The notes: generated by a model from the sequence alone, not told the origin. DNA of 50,809 bases from JABFRJ01 sp031374735 (GCA_031374735.1 JANMGQ010000022.1:1-50809), one strand, 5' to 3'; shown: positions 34,080-43,476, counted from the stretch's first letter. Numbers and translations: made by a program.

Positions 34080-34922
34080 CTAGCCGCTCACTGGTGTGGC
34101 CGTCACCGGCAAAGGTGGCACCGCGCTCCAGTCAGTGTCGCCGGCAGCGATCGCGAGCACCATGTCGGTCGAAGCATGGCTTGCCTTGATGGCGGCTTCG
34201 ACACCAGCCACGGCGAGGCCGAGCGCCTGATCGTAGTTGGCTACATGCATGAGATGCCCGACCAGAAGGCCCGACAGCAGGTCACCGGTGCCATGCGGCA
34301 CGCGCGGTCTGCGCTTGACCGCACATACAGATACACTCGTGTTTGAGATCATCACATTGCGGAGGCTTTCGGCGGCACCTGGGATCGACGTCGCCAACAC
34401 CCGCGGCCTGCCGAGGCGGCGTGACGCCTCAGCTGCCGTCTCGTCCGACGTCACGTCTATCCCCGAGAGCCAGGACAGCTCGAACCGGTTTGGCGTGATG
34501 ATGTCGGCACGCGGCACCAGGTCGTCTCGGATCGCAGCCGCGGCGACAGGGTCTATATAGACACCCTTCGGATCATCCCCGATGACCGGATCGACAAGCA
34601 CGAGCGCCTTTGCCGATCGTTGGCGCACCCGATCGATTGTCTGGCGCGCGAAGAACACATGTTCCGGTGTCGGCAGATAGCCGGTCATGACGGCTTCAAC
34701 CGTGCCAAGCCAACCATTCGTATCAAGTACGTCGAGGATGCTGACGAGCGTATTCACTTCAATACGGCTGCCCGCCGCGCGGGGGTGACCGGGATGATTG
34801 GACATCACGATTGTCGGGATCGCCAAGGCCTCATGACCAAGACGCTGTAACGCCGGAACAATCGCCGACAGGCCGACATGGCCGCGCACCACCTGAGACG
34901 ACACTGCGAGAATGCGGGCCAT
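34080..34922 (-). CDS. pdxY: Pyridoxal kinase
   Basis: The 280-residue ribokinase-fold enzyme phosphorylates pyridoxal to PLP. It begins ILAVSSQVVRGHVGLSAIVP, the substrate-binding start of PdxY. It continues with VLVDPVIGDDPKGVY and ADIITPNRFELSWLSG, and has the catalytic anion-hole motif GTGDLLSGLLVGHL. No leader is present. It follows the FAD oxidoreductase on the same strand with a 33-nt gap, so the two may be co-transcribed. Confidence 0.92.
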   Translation of the reverse strand: MARILAVSSQVVRGHVGLSAIVPALQRLGHEALAIPTIVMSNHPGHPRAAGSRIEVNTLVSILDVLDTNGWLGTVEAVMTGYLPTPEHVFFARQTIDRVRQRSAKALVLVDPVIGDDPKGVYIDPVAAAAIRDDLVPRADIITPNRFELSWLSGIDVTSDETAAEASRRLGRPRVLATSIPGAAESLRNVMISNTSVSVCAVKRRPRVPHGTGDLLSGLLVGHLMHVANYDQALGLAVAGVEAAIKASHASTDMVLAIAAGDTDWSAVPPLPVTATPVSG

Positions 34923-34955
34923 ACAAATCCTAGAGCAGAGCCGGCTGCCAACCGG

Positions 34956-36140
34956 TCAAATCACGTTGAGTTCAAACAGCGGCGCCCCGCGGGCGACGCG
35001 ACCGTAGCCGAAGCGCGTCAGATCAATCGTACGGAAACTCCCGTGTACAATCAATTCCGCCACGCCACGACCGGCACCATAGGCCTGCTGGAGGCCATGA
35101 CCTGAGAAGCCAGTGGCGAAATACATGTTCGCTACATCGGGGTGCCGTCCAATGATCGCGTTCTGGTCGAGTGTGTTGTAGTCATAGAACCCAGCCCAGG
35201 CGCTCAGCAACTTGGCCTCTTCGAACGCTGGTATCCGTGCCGCAAGGCCTGGCCACACGATCTCTTCGTACTCGGCATAGTCGATGTGGTCGAGATCGAC
35301 GGCCGGAGGCTCTGAGGCCTCGTCCGGCGAGATCCCGCAAAGAAACGTGCGCCCTTCGGGCCGCATCCAGACACCCGACGGATCGACAGTGAGCGGACCC
35401 GCTCGCATCGCCTCGGTCGCACGCCGACTATCAACCACGAACACGTAACGCTTGCGCGGCTCGACCGGCAGCCCGATGCCGCTGAGCTTGGCCAGCGCTC
35501 CCGACCAGGCGCCGGCCGCATTGACGATGGCACCACACGATAAGGTCCGGCCATCAGACAGCGAGACGCCGGTGATGCGATCGCCGTCCCGTCGCGTAGC
35601 GATCACGTTGCCCTTGATGACCATTGCACCCGCATCGACGGCGGATGCCCGCAACAACGTCATGAGCGCAACGGGATCGATCCAGCCCTCCCCCTGCCCA
35701 CCGAAACTTCCAGCAACCAGGCCGCTCGGATCGATCCAGGGAAAAGCCTGCGCCAAGTCCGCGCCCTCGAGCCAGCGAATGTCGGCACCGGCAGCCCGTT
35801 GCGTGACAAGATTTTGTGCCAGCACATCGCGCCCCTCGGCCGACGCAAGAATGAGATATCCCTGCCGGCGAAAGCCGACATCAGCTTCATCGCCGAACGT
35901 GTCGCGCAATGACGCGAGCAGCGTCAGAGTTGCCTGCGACAGCGCGATGTTTTCCGGCGTCGAGAACTGCTGGCGCACACCACCGGCCGAACGTGCCGTC
36001 GAGCAGATGGCATACGTCGTGTCGCGCTCGACGATGGCAACGCGCAGGCCACGCTCACGTGTCAGATGATGTGCCGTGGCACTGCCGACGGCGCCGCCAC
36101 CGACGACAACGACATCGTACATGTCATGCGGCTGGCTCAT
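34956..36140 (-). CDS. FAD-dependent oxidoreductase (DAO family, sarcosine/dimethylglycine oxidase or FOXRED1-like)
   Basis: The 394-residue flavoprotein begins with the dinucleotide motif DVVVVGGGAVGSATAHHL. It has STARSAGGVRQQF near the covalent or isoalloxazine site, VNAAGAWSGALAKLSG, and a C-terminal AGFYDYNTLDQNAIIGRHPD followed by FATGFSGHGLQQAYGAGR. This order is that of DAO-family amine oxidases such as sarcosine oxidase beta and the mitochondrial FOXRED1. It oxidises a secondary or N-methyl amine. The substrate is not determined. Confidence 0.85.
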   Translation of the reverse strand: MSQPHDMYDVVVVGGGAVGSATAHHLTRERGLRVAIVERDTTYAICSTARSAGGVRQQFSTPENIALSQATLTLLASLRDTFGDEADVGFRRQGYLILASAEGRDVLAQNLVTQRAAGADIRWLEGADLAQAFPWIDPSGLVAGSFGGQGEGWIDPVALMTLLRASAVDAGAMVIKGNVIATRRDGDRITGVSLSDGRTLSCGAIVNAAGAWSGALAKLSGIGLPVEPRKRYVFVVDSRRATEAMRAGPLTVDPSGVWMRPEGRTFLCGISPDEASEPPAVDLDHIDYAEYEEIVWPGLAARIPAFEEAKLLSAWAGFYDYNTLDQNAIIGRHPDVANMYFATGFSGHGLQQAYGAGRGVAELIVHGSFRTIDLTRFGYGRVARGAPLFELNVI

Positions 36141-36487
36141 CGCTCTGTACTCCTCATCTCGCAGTCGATCGTCTCCAATGTCGACTTAGAGTGAGTGTGA
36201 TGCCTCTGCCAAGCGCGCTCATGCGCTGCAAGATCCCACAAGAGGCGACAGGACGATCAGACATCCGCGTGAGTGACGACGTGCACGATGCAAAATCTGC
36301 GATCCGGGGTCACAAAAACGGGCGCGCACGGCAGAAATTTGTGGACAGCGCGCAACACATTGACACTAAAGGGGTGTTTTTCACCCCCGTTTTGCATTTC
36401 GTTGTCAACATTCAAAATAAAAATAGGCATAGTTGACTTGTTCGGAATGATTCGAACGTCATCGAGAGAACAGAGGGAACTAGGACC
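36141..36487. promoter_or_regulatory. 347-bp region upstream of the lysine-rich peptide gene
   Basis: The left half is ordinary GC-rich DNA with no recognisable gene. GGGGTG-N5-CACCCC at 36371-36387 forms a small hairpin. Beyond it lies an unusually AT-rich stretch (about 36388-36430) ending near ATAAAAATAGGC, a likely promoter zone for the short gene at 36488. No exact -35/-10 pair can be fixed by eye. Confidence 0.35.
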
Positions 36488-36586
36488 ATGGCTAAAGCTG
36501 CTGCAAAGAAGGCCCCCGCTAAAAAAGCTCCGGCGAAAAAAGTCGCTGCTGCGAAGAAGCCGGCTGCTAAGAAGGCGAAGAAGTAA
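36488..36586 (+). CDS. 32-residue lysine/alanine-rich peptide, histone H1-like
   Basis: The frame encodes MAKAAAKKAPAKKAPAKK and then fourteen more residues of the same kind (VAAAKKPAAKKAKK), ending at TAA 36584-36586. Apart from one Val it is made only of Met, Ala, Lys and Pro, with about 13 lysines. The AxKK and PAKK units are those of histone H1 tails and bacterial H1-like nucleoid proteins. Nothing else of such proteins (for example a folded DNA-binding domain) is attached. A GAGG-like site lies in AGAGGGAACTAGGACC before the ATG. I infer nucleic-acid binding. Coding status rests on composition, start, stop and the AT-rich upstream zone. Confidence 0.6.
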   Translation: MAKAAAKKAPAKKAPAKKVAAAKKPAAKKAKK

Positions 36587-36730
36587 CGCTCGGGCACGCG
36601 GTCGCAGACCTGGACTTCGGTTGGGCACCGGGACCAGTGATCAGGCGCACCGCAGCCCAAATCGGACCATCTCGGAACTTACCGTTTTACAACGCAGCGT
36701 TCCGAGATCTAGCGTTCCGAGACTGACAGT

Positions 36731-36772
36731 TTCGAGGCCGAAGCCGCGCAGACCGCGCGCTTCGGCCTTCGA
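36731..36772. terminator. GC-rich hairpin downstream of the peptide gene
   Basis: TTCGAGGCCGAAGCCGCGC pairs with GCGCGCTTCGGCCTTCGAA around a short loop, with small bulges. A weaker repeat lies just before it, ATCTCGGAAC (36669-36678) with GTTCCGAGAT (36699-36708). No T tract follows, so termination is a guess. The hairpin sits between convergent genes and could serve both. Confidence 0.4.
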
Positions 36773-36818
36773 ACGTTTGGGGCACCTGCCCGATGTCGCC
36801 TGGCGGCTGTTCGTCGGT

Positions 36819-37652
36819 CTATAGGCCAACCAGCGCCGCGTAACCCTGGTCAACGGTTTCCGCGATCAGGCGAGCATAATCCGCATAAGGCGCTTGGCCC
36901 TTGGTGATCTCGCCAAGCGGCGTCGACGAGAAATCGCTCTGCTGGCGATAGACGATCGGCGCCGACACCGGCACGAACTGGGCGCGCCGCTTGTTCAACG
37001 TCGTGATCAGCCCCTGCATCAGACCTTGGCGGTCGATTTGGGACACGACGATCATACGCATCGCCCCTTTCGTAAGTGAGACCAGATGGATGAACTGGCT
37101 CGACGCCGGAATATAGAGGCGGCCACGGTGCGCATAGGGCGCGTCTAGCCGGTCGCGCTCGGCAAACAGAAGGCTCGGCCACTCCGGATCCCACGTGATG
37201 TCGGTGCGGTATGCGACGATCATCCCCGGAGTCGAAAAAGCAGGCCGCAGCGTCAGATAGCTGCCGAGATAGTGGTCGACGCCAGCGCGGCTATAGGCAC
37301 CCATATACGTCGGCGCGATATCGCCACCTTGGCCAGCTGTGTCAGGTGTACTCGGCCCACTCGAATGGGCGCGGTCATTGTCGATGGCCGCCGCAATCGG
37401 TCCGCCCCCATTCCACTGGTGCTGCACCTCCTCGTAGGGCAGCCCGAGCACCATGCACACGTCGAACAATGTCTGCTGGCGAACCGACTTGCCAGCAAGC
37501 ATGTTCTGGATTGTTTTCTCATGGCAGTCCGCCGCATCGGCGAGCTCAGCCTGAGTCATTTTCTTCTCGATCAAAGCCTGGCGCACCAGCGCGATGACCC
37601 AAGTCTGTCCCTTGGCCTGCCCTTTGGGCATGTCTTTCGGCGGTGTCGGCAT
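36819..37652 (-). CDS. XRE-family HTH transcriptional regulator with unknown C-terminal domain
   Basis: The product is about 277 residues. An N-terminal helix-turn-helix (VIALVRQALIEKKMTQAELA, then CHEKTIQNMLAGKSVRQQTL) is followed by a polar linker and a C-terminal region of about 150 residues (YLGSYLTLRPAFSTPGMIVA, then GRLYIPASSQFIHLVSL) that looks like a beta-rich sensor. I do not recognise the sensor domain or its target. The ATG at 37652 is chosen, but 37712 and 37631 are also in frame. The gene is convergent with the lysine-rich peptide gene. Confidence 0.75.
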   Translation of the reverse strand: MPTPPKDMPKGQAKGQTWVIALVRQALIEKKMTQAELADAADCHEKTIQNMLAGKSVRQQTLFDVCMVLGLPYEEVQHQWNGGGPIAAAIDNDRAHSSGPSTPDTAGQGGDIAPTYMGAYSRAGVDHYLGSYLTLRPAFSTPGMIVAYRTDITWDPEWPSLLFAERDRLDAPYAHRGRLYIPASSQFIHLVSLTKGAMRMIVVSQIDRQGLMQGLITTLNKRRAQFVPVSAPIVYRQQSDFSSTPLGEITKGQAPYADYARLIAETVDQGYAALVGL

Positions 37653-37857
37653 GGATCGATCGGTGGATGGAATTCGCCCCGCAAGAAGATAGCAGTTTAT
37701 CCAGAGCGACAACAGCGACGATCGCTGCCGTTTTTCTTGTCGGTTACCCGACGCCGAGCTGACGAGAGATGCGCACCGCTTTGAGGCGTGGGATCGTAGA
37801 TGCTAAAGGGCTTGCAAATCTGGGGGGATGGAACGGCGCCGATGAGGCAGGCCGTTC

Positions 37858-38754
37858 ATGCAAGCACCGCAAGCCTGGCTCAAGAGTGATCTGATGTTAC
37901 AATCGAAAACTCTCGTCTCCATCACGAGCGTACCTCGTCGTTTCGACACGGCGCTGCGAACGGTTGTGGCCTCCCTCGAAAACATTCAGCGACAAGTCGT
38001 ACTGGCCCTGCCCTCGTCTTACACACGCTTCGGCGCCTGCTCGCCGCCGAGCTATGTCAGTCAGTACAAGAATGTCGTCGTGCATGCCCCGCGTAAGGAC
38101 TATGGCCCGGCGACAAAGCTGCTCGGCGGATTGGACTACATCGCAGCCAGCGGTGATCGACCCGACTACCTCATCACCCTCGATGACGATTGCGTCTACA
38201 ATGATCCACTCGCGGCCATCGAGGCCTTTGAACAGGCCGCCGCCGAGCGGCCATCGACGGCCATTACCATGGGCGGCATCAAGCTCGATCGCCCGCCCTA
38301 CAGCAACAAGGACGGGCTGTTTCACAACAACGTCGGCTATGTCGATGCCGTGCTGGGATGGCGCGGCGTGATTTACCCCGTTGCGCCCTTGATGGCGGAT
38401 AGCCGCATCTTCGACATGCTCAACGACTTGCCCGACGGCACGCACAACGACGACATCTACTTCGGCATCGCCCTCAGCCGCATGAATATTCCAATCTATT
38501 CCATCAGCTCGCCCAAGACGACACGCGATGGCCGCAAACTGGTTCTCGAGGAGTTGGAGACCGGCGGTCCGAGCGCGGTGCAGGAAGCCATCAAGAAGGA
38601 CCGCAGGTTGCACGAAAGCGACAGCTTCTCATATGCCGTCGAAAAAGGCTGGCTACCGAGCCCATTTGCGACCGCTCAGCCCATATCGGACCTCGAAAAG
38701 GCCCTCAGGCGCAACCGCTATGGGCGCAAGATCGTTCATGCCATCCGCAAGTAA
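37858..38754 (+). CDS. GT-A type glycosyltransferase-like protein
   Basis: The product of up to 298 residues has the nucleotide-sugar motif YLITLDDDCVYND (DxD-like, about residue 115), preceded by KTLVSITSVPRRF and YGPATKLLGGLDYIA. The later HNDDIYFGIALSR may supply a second acidic site. These features fit a GT-A fold with a single catalytic domain and no membrane segment. The donor and acceptor are not known. The start is either the ATG at 37858 or the one at 37894; the conserved part begins just after the latter. No polysaccharide cluster surrounds it. Confidence 0.7.
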   Translation: MQAPQAWLKSDLMLQSKTLVSITSVPRRFDTALRTVVASLENIQRQVVLALPSSYTRFGACSPPSYVSQYKNVVVHAPRKDYGPATKLLGGLDYIAASGDRPDYLITLDDDCVYNDPLAAIEAFEQAAAERPSTAITMGGIKLDRPPYSNKDGLFHNNVGYVDAVLGWRGVIYPVAPLMADSRIFDMLNDLPDGTHNDDIYFGIALSRMNIPIYSISSPKTTRDGRKLVLEELETGGPSAVQEAIKKDRRLHESDSFSYAVEKGWLPSPFATAQPISDLEKALRRNRYGRKIVHAIRK

Positions 38755-38963
38755 CCGCCGCGACCGGGTGCCGCGAACAAAACACGGTCGGCGCGCATCA
38801 AAGCATCATTCGTCAATATCTTCAGTACATTGCTATTGCTCTGTGTTACGTCAGATCGACACAAACGGCTGCCCAAGCCCCCCGCTCAGATTGCCGTAAA
38901 CGTCAACTTTTGCTACACGATCAACGCCCGGCCTTCCGGGTGCTGCCGATGGAGTGTTTGGTC

Positions 38964-41480
38964 ATGGCCGAATTCGCCTTTGCTCTACTCGCTGTCGCCG
39001 TCGCCTTTGTGCTGGCCATGAAGCGCGCGCCTCTATGGGCCTATGCACTGCTCGCTGTGGTGACCACCTTTGTGATCCGCACCGGCCTGATCCACGGCGA
39101 TTTCGACTATCCCGATTGGGGCATGGTCGGCGAGTTGGCTTGGATTCCGGCGGTGCTGCTGTCGCTGCTGTCGATCCCGCCCCTACGCCGCACGGTGTTG
39201 ATCGAACCGGCCTACACCATGGTGCGCAAGATTTTGCCGAAGGTGTCGGAAACCGAACAGCAAGCACTCGACGCGGGCACCATCGGCTTTGATGCCGAGA
39301 TTTTTGGCGGCCGCCCCGATTGGGCCAAGCTGCGCGCCATCCCTGGCATAGAACTTACCGAAGAAGAGCGCGCATTCCTGAACGGCCCGACGGAGGAGCT
39401 GTGCAAGCTCTGCCACGACTGGGAGATCCGCCACGAGCATAAGGAGATCCCCGAAAACATCTGGGCGTTCGTGAAGAAGCACGGCTTCCTCGGCATGCTC
39501 ATCTCGAAGGAACACGGCGGCCTCGGCTTCAGCCCTCAGGCGCAATCCATCATCCTCGGCAAGATCGCATCGCGCTCACCTGACGTCTGCACCCTCGTGA
39601 TGGTGCCAAACTCGCTCGGGCCGGGAGAACTCATCGAACGCTACGGCACCGACGAACAAAAGCATTACTATCTCCCGCGCCTCGCCCGCGGTGATGAGAT
39701 CCCCTGCTTCTCGCTCACCGGCCCGACGTCTGGCTCCGACGCTGCAACCATGCGCGACATCGGCACCGTCGTGAAAGGCACCTGGAAGGGCAAGCCTGTC
39801 ACCGGCATCAAGTTGTCCTGGGACAAGCGCTACATCACGCTCGGGCCCAATGCGACGCTGGTTGGCCTCGCCTTTCAGATGTTCGATCCGGACAACATCC
39901 TTGGCAAGGGAGAGCAACTCGGCATTACGGTTGCGCTCATCCCGGCCAACCATCCCGGCGTCCATATCGGCCGCCGTCATCTGCCGACAGGCGCGGCATT
40001 CCCGAACGGCCCGAACTGGGGCCGCGACGTCTTCATCCCGATCGACTTCCTGATCGGCGGCGAGAAGATGGCCGGCCAGGGCTGGCGCATGCTGATGGAG
40101 TGCCTCGCTGCTGGCCGCGCGATTTCACTGCCATCATCGGCGACCGCCGCCGCCAAGGGCATGTTGCGCTTCACCACGGCGTACAGCCGCATCCGCAAGC
40201 AGTTCGGCATTTCCGTCGGCCGCATGGAAGGCATCGAAGAACCGCTGACGCGGATGGTCGAGAACGCCTACGTGATCGAGAGTGCCCGCGCCGTCACAGC
40301 AGCCATGGTCAGCCGCGGCGAACGCCCGTCCGTGATCTCGGCGCTGATGAAATACCAGACCACCGAGCGCATGCGCCAATCGGTCAACGACGCCATGGAC
40401 ATCCACGGCGGTAAGGCCATCTGCGACGGCCCGAGCAACTACATCCAGGCGGCCTACCTCACAGTGCCCGTCGCTATCACGGTCGAGGGCGCGAACATCC
40501 TCACGCGCTCCTTGATCACCTTCGCCCAGGGCGCGTTGCGCTCACACCCCTACCTCTATAGCGAAGTGCAAGCCTGCCAGAACACCGACGTGAAAGCGGG
40601 CAAAGCCGCCTTCGAAAAGGCTTTCCTCGGCCATGTCGCCTTCAGCCTGTCGAACGTCACAGGCGCACTGTTCCACAACGTCACTGGCGGCATGTTCGGG
40701 CGCGTGCCCGAGCAGTCCTATGGTACGGCCGATTGGTATCGCCAGCTGTGGCGCCAGTCGCGCAACTTCGCGCTCGTCTCAGACCTGACCGTCGCGGTCC
40801 TCGGCGGCGGCCTCAAGACCAAGCAGAAGATCACCGGCCGCTTGGCCGACTCCCTGTCCGAACTGTACATGCTGTCGTGCGTGCTCAAGCGCTATGAAGA
40901 TGACGGCAAGCCGACCAACGATCGTTTGATTGTGTCGCTTGTCGCCCAGAACGCGCTGTATCGCAACCAGCAAGCGCTTCGCGCCGTGATCGAAAACTTC
41001 CCCGTCGCGCCGGTCCGCTGGCTGATGAACTGGTGCGTGTTCCCGCTCGGCGCACGCTATCGCCCTGCACCCGACTGGCTCGGCCATAAGGTCGTGTCGC
41101 TGGTGCTCGAGCCCGGCGACGTCCGCGATCGCCTGACGCGCCACATGTACATCTCCCGCGACGTCAGCGACCCGACGGGTCTGCTGGAGGTCACGTTCGA
41201 AAAAGTCGTGCGCGCCGAAGAAGCCGAGAAAAAGCTCGACCGCGCCGTTCGCCATGGCCTCATCAAGCGCTATCACGGCGTCGATTGGATCGGCGACGCA
41301 CTCCGCAAGGATGTCATCACCGAAAGCGAAGCGCAGCTGCTGCGCGACGTCGAAGCGCTGACTGCACGTGTCATCGCCGTCGATCACTTCGACCCGGCCG
41401 AATTGCGGCCGAACTACATGACGCCTGGCCACAATGCGCGAGTCGCAGCGTCGCTGGTCGGTCGCGAGGCGGCGGAGTGA
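38964..41480 (+). CDS. fadE: Large acyl-CoA dehydrogenase FadE
   Basis: The roughly 838-residue enzyme catalyses the first step of fatty-acid beta-oxidation. Two N-terminal membrane helices (to about residue 80) precede the dehydrogenase domain, which shows SLTGPTSGSDAATMRDIG, GIKLSWDKRYITLGPNATLV, ECLAAGRAISLPSSA and NDAMDIHGGKAI. A C-terminal DUF1974 domain with PGDVRDRLTRHMYISRDVSD follows. This is the length and order of Escherichia coli FadE (YafH). GGAG at 38951-38954 fixes the ATG at 38964. It feeds ETF, the inferred target of the methyltransferase at 8.6-9.3 kb. Confidence 0.95.
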   Translation: MAEFAFALLAVAVAFVLAMKRAPLWAYALLAVVTTFVIRTGLIHGDFDYPDWGMVGELAWIPAVLLSLLSIPPLRRTVLIEPAYTMVRKILPKVSETEQQALDAGTIGFDAEIFGGRPDWAKLRAIPGIELTEEERAFLNGPTEELCKLCHDWEIRHEHKEIPENIWAFVKKHGFLGMLISKEHGGLGFSPQAQSIILGKIASRSPDVCTLVMVPNSLGPGELIERYGTDEQKHYYLPRLARGDEIPCFSLTGPTSGSDAATMRDIGTVVKGTWKGKPVTGIKLSWDKRYITLGPNATLVGLAFQMFDPDNILGKGEQLGITVALIPANHPGVHIGRRHLPTGAAFPNGPNWGRDVFIPIDFLIGGEKMAGQGWRMLMECLAAGRAISLPSSATAAAKGMLRFTTAYSRIRKQFGISVGRMEGIEEPLTRMVENAYVIESARAVTAAMVSRGERPSVISALMKYQTTERMRQSVNDAMDIHGGKAICDGPSNYIQAAYLTVPVAITVEGANILTRSLITFAQGALRSHPYLYSEVQACQNTDVKAGKAAFEKAFLGHVAFSLSNVTGALFHNVTGGMFGRVPEQSYGTADWYRQLWRQSRNFALVSDLTVAVLGGGLKTKQKITGRLADSLSELYMLSCVLKRYEDDGKPTNDRLIVSLVAQNALYRNQQALRAVIENFPVAPVRWLMNWCVFPLGARYRPAPDWLGHKVVSLVLEPGDVRDRLTRHMYISRDVSDPTGLLEVTFEKVVRAEEAEKKLDRAVRHGLIKRYHGVDWIGDALRKDVITESEAQLLRDVEALTARVIAVDHFDPAELRPNYMTPGHNARVAASLVGREAAE

Positions 41481-41481
41481 G

Positions 41482-41495
41482 GCTGCGCGCGCAGC
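41482..41495. terminator. 14-bp perfect palindrome after fadE
   Basis: GCTGCGCGCGCAGC begins two bases after the fadE stop. It may help end the fadE transcript, although no T tract follows. The gene that follows on the same strand begins about 95 bases later. Confidence 0.3.
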
Positions 41496-41589
41496 ATTGA
41501 CGCTTGCCTGAAGCGTTGTCGCGCGCGGCTCTTGACCAAAGCGGCGACGTCTGCGCTTCCGTAACGATCAGACGCCGCCCGGGGGCACC

Positions 41590-42174
41590 ATGCAATTTCC
41601 CATTCAGATCGCCTTCAAGCTGCTGGCGATCGCCCCGCAGATGTACGTCCGCGATCAGGCGGGACAGAACCTTGGCTATGTCCGCCAGAAGCTGCTTGCC
41701 TTCAAAGAAAAGGTGACAGTGTTCACGGACGAGACACAGGCGACGCCGATCTACACCATGGGTGCCGACCGCATCATCGACTTCAACGCCGAGTATCATT
41801 TCGCCAACGCCGCCGGCCAACGGCTTGGCAGCGCCAAGCGCTCCGGCATGCGGTCCTTGTGGAAAGCGCACTACGTGATCAACGTCGGCGATGGCCCCGC
41901 ATTTGAAGTGCAAGAGGAAAGCGCCTTCGTCCGCATGGTCGACAACGTCATCGGCGAGATCCCATTTGTCGGTTTCCTCACCGGCTATTTCTTCAACCCG
42001 GTCTATCTCATCACGCGCACGAACGGCACGGCCGCACTCCGCATGGTCAAGCAGCGGTCGTTTTGGGAGAGCCTGTTCACGATCGAGAAGCAAACGGAGC
42101 TGAACGATGCCGAGCAGGAGGCTGCCATGCTCGGTTTGATGATGATCATCCTGCTCGAACGCAGCCGCGGCTGA
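41590..42174 (+). CDS. LURP-one-related (LOR/tubby-like) protein
   Basis: The 194-residue protein has the LOR pattern of alternating short strands: PQMYVRDQAGQNLGYVRQKL, FKEKVTVFTDETQATPIYTM, then DRIIDFNAEYHFANAAGQRL. A late hydrophobic segment (GEIPFVGFLTGYFFNPVYLI) and a C-terminal hydrophobic helix (GLMMIILL) may bind a membrane. The fold is that of phospholipid-scramblase/tubby barrels. The function in bacteria is unknown. The gene lies 109 bp behind fadE on the same strand. Confidence 0.75.
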   Translation: MQFPIQIAFKLLAIAPQMYVRDQAGQNLGYVRQKLLAFKEKVTVFTDETQATPIYTMGADRIIDFNAEYHFANAAGQRLGSAKRSGMRSLWKAHYVINVGDGPAFEVQEESAFVRMVDNVIGEIPFVGFLTGYFFNPVYLITRTNGTAALRMVKQRSFWESLFTIEKQTELNDAEQEAAMLGLMMIILLERSRG

Positions 42175-42177
42175 CGC

Positions 42178-42858
42178 CTACGGCTCCATCCCGTATTGCC
42201 GCTTGGTTGCTGCTGCTGCCTCCGACACCAGAGCCAGGATCAAGGCCTCGGCCGCAGCGGCATCGGTTGTTTTGCCACCGATCCCACAGGCAAAAATCGT
42301 CAACGGCTGCAGGGCTTCTGGCACTGAACCGACGATGTCGATGCCGGGCTCGCCGAGCAACTCGCTCAATTGCTGGAACCCGACATCGGCCTGCCCCTCG
42401 GCAAGCAACCGCGCCACCGGCACACCCGGCGGCGCGACCACCAACCGGCGTTCGAGATCAGCCGTTCCCCAAGCCTCCAGCATGCGCCTGATGCTGACGC
42501 CACTCGGCCCCGTCGACAGGGCGATGCGGTTCGCTCGCGCGATCAGCCCGCGCAAAGCCGCCTCGTCGCAACCGCCGACATGGGGAGTGCCGCTGCCCAC
42601 CGCCACGGCCGTCGGTGAGCGGGCAAAGACGCGCACGCTGTCGCCGATCACATGCCCGTCGGTGGCGAGCGCGTGCATGGCTTCCGACGCCAAGATCACG
42701 ACATCGAACACCTCGCCGGCGCGGACACGTTTGGCCGCGTCGACACCGCCAATGGACGTGATGTGAGCACCCAGCCCCGCAGCGTGCGCCGCAGTGACCA
42801 GCGCACTCAGGATCTGGCGAGTCGCCATAGAGGAGATGACGGTGACGAAGGCGGCCAT
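42178..42858 (-). CDS. ModA-like substrate-binding domain protein, apparently cytoplasmic
   Basis: The 226-residue product resembles the ModA/solute-binding fold: VISSMATRQILSALVTAAHA, VFDVVILASEAMHALATDGH, TAVAVGSGTPH, and LLAEGQADVGFQQLSELLGE. No signal peptide is present from the ATG at 42858, so it may act as a soluble sensor or binding protein rather than a transporter receptor. It starts 46 bp after the Lrp-type regulator on the same strand, suggesting joint regulation. The ligand is unknown. Confidence 0.75.
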   Translation of the reverse strand: MAAFVTVISSMATRQILSALVTAAHAAGLGAHITSIGGVDAAKRVRAGEVFDVVILASEAMHALATDGHVIGDSVRVFARSPTAVAVGSGTPHVGGCDEAALRGLIARANRIALSTGPSGVSIRRMLEAWGTADLERRLVVAPPGVPVARLLAEGQADVGFQQLSELLGEPGIDIVGSVPEALQPLTIFACGIGGKTTDAAAAEALILALVSEAAAATKRQYGMEP

Positions 42859-42904
42859 GGCGTGTCCTGTGTGGCTGGAGCTGACAGCGGCGATACTCCG
42901 CCCG

Positions 42905-43390
42905 TCACCCCGTCCGATGCACCAGATCGAGCGGCAGGCCGGCATCCTGCTTGGCCCGTCGGATGGCGAGCGAGGTCTTGACGCTCGCCACATTGGGCGC
43001 CGTGTTCAACTGCTTCAGCACGAAATCCTGAAAGGACGGCAAATCCGGCGCCACACAGCGCAGCATGTAGTCGGCCTCGCCCGCCAGCATGTGCGCCTCG
43101 CGCACCTGCGGCCAGCGCAACAGCTGATCCTCAAAGGCGCGCAAATCGACATCCGCCTGCCGGTGCAGCCGCACCTGAGCGAAGGCTGAGACTTGGAAGC
43201 CAGCCATACTCTCGTCCAGAAGCGCCATGTAGGTGCGGATCATGCCGGACTGCTCCAGCGCACGCACACGACGCAGACACGGCGGCGGCGTCATGCCAAC
43301 CAGCACCGCCAGATCCACATTGGTGATGCGGCCATTGGCCTGCAGAGCTTTCAGGATACGCCAATCCGTCGCATCGAGGGTGAGCGGCAT
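42905..43390 (-). CDS. Lrp/AsnC family transcriptional regulator
   Basis: The 161-residue protein has the N-terminal helix-turn-helix of the family (LDATDWRILKALQANGRITN, CLRRVRALEQSGMIRTYMAL) and the C-terminal RAM ligand domain (FQVSAFAQVRLHRQADVDLR, WPQVREAHMLAGEADYMLRC). Such proteins sense amino acids. It is 86 bp from the divergent ELM1-like gene and upstream of the ModA-like gene. The likely target is one or both neighbours. Confidence 0.93.
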   Translation of the reverse strand: MPLTLDATDWRILKALQANGRITNVDLAVLVGMTPPPCLRRVRALEQSGMIRTYMALLDESMAGFQVSAFAQVRLHRQADVDLRAFEDQLLRWPQVREAHMLAGEADYMLRCVAPDLPSFQDFVLKQLNTAPNVASVKTSLAIRRAKQDAGLPLDLVHRTG

Positions 43391-43476
43391 GTCGAAGTAC
43401 CACGGTCGCGTGTTGCGTTCAGTGCCCAGTGTTCAATGCCCTGTAACGTTTGACTCGTGAGAGGGGAACCGCCGCC

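Noticed and set aside
36257..36824. Leu/Arg-rich frames on both strands around the lysine-rich peptide
   Set aside because: They are alternative-frame readings of the AAG/GCT repeats; only the KA-rich frame has a sensible start and stop.
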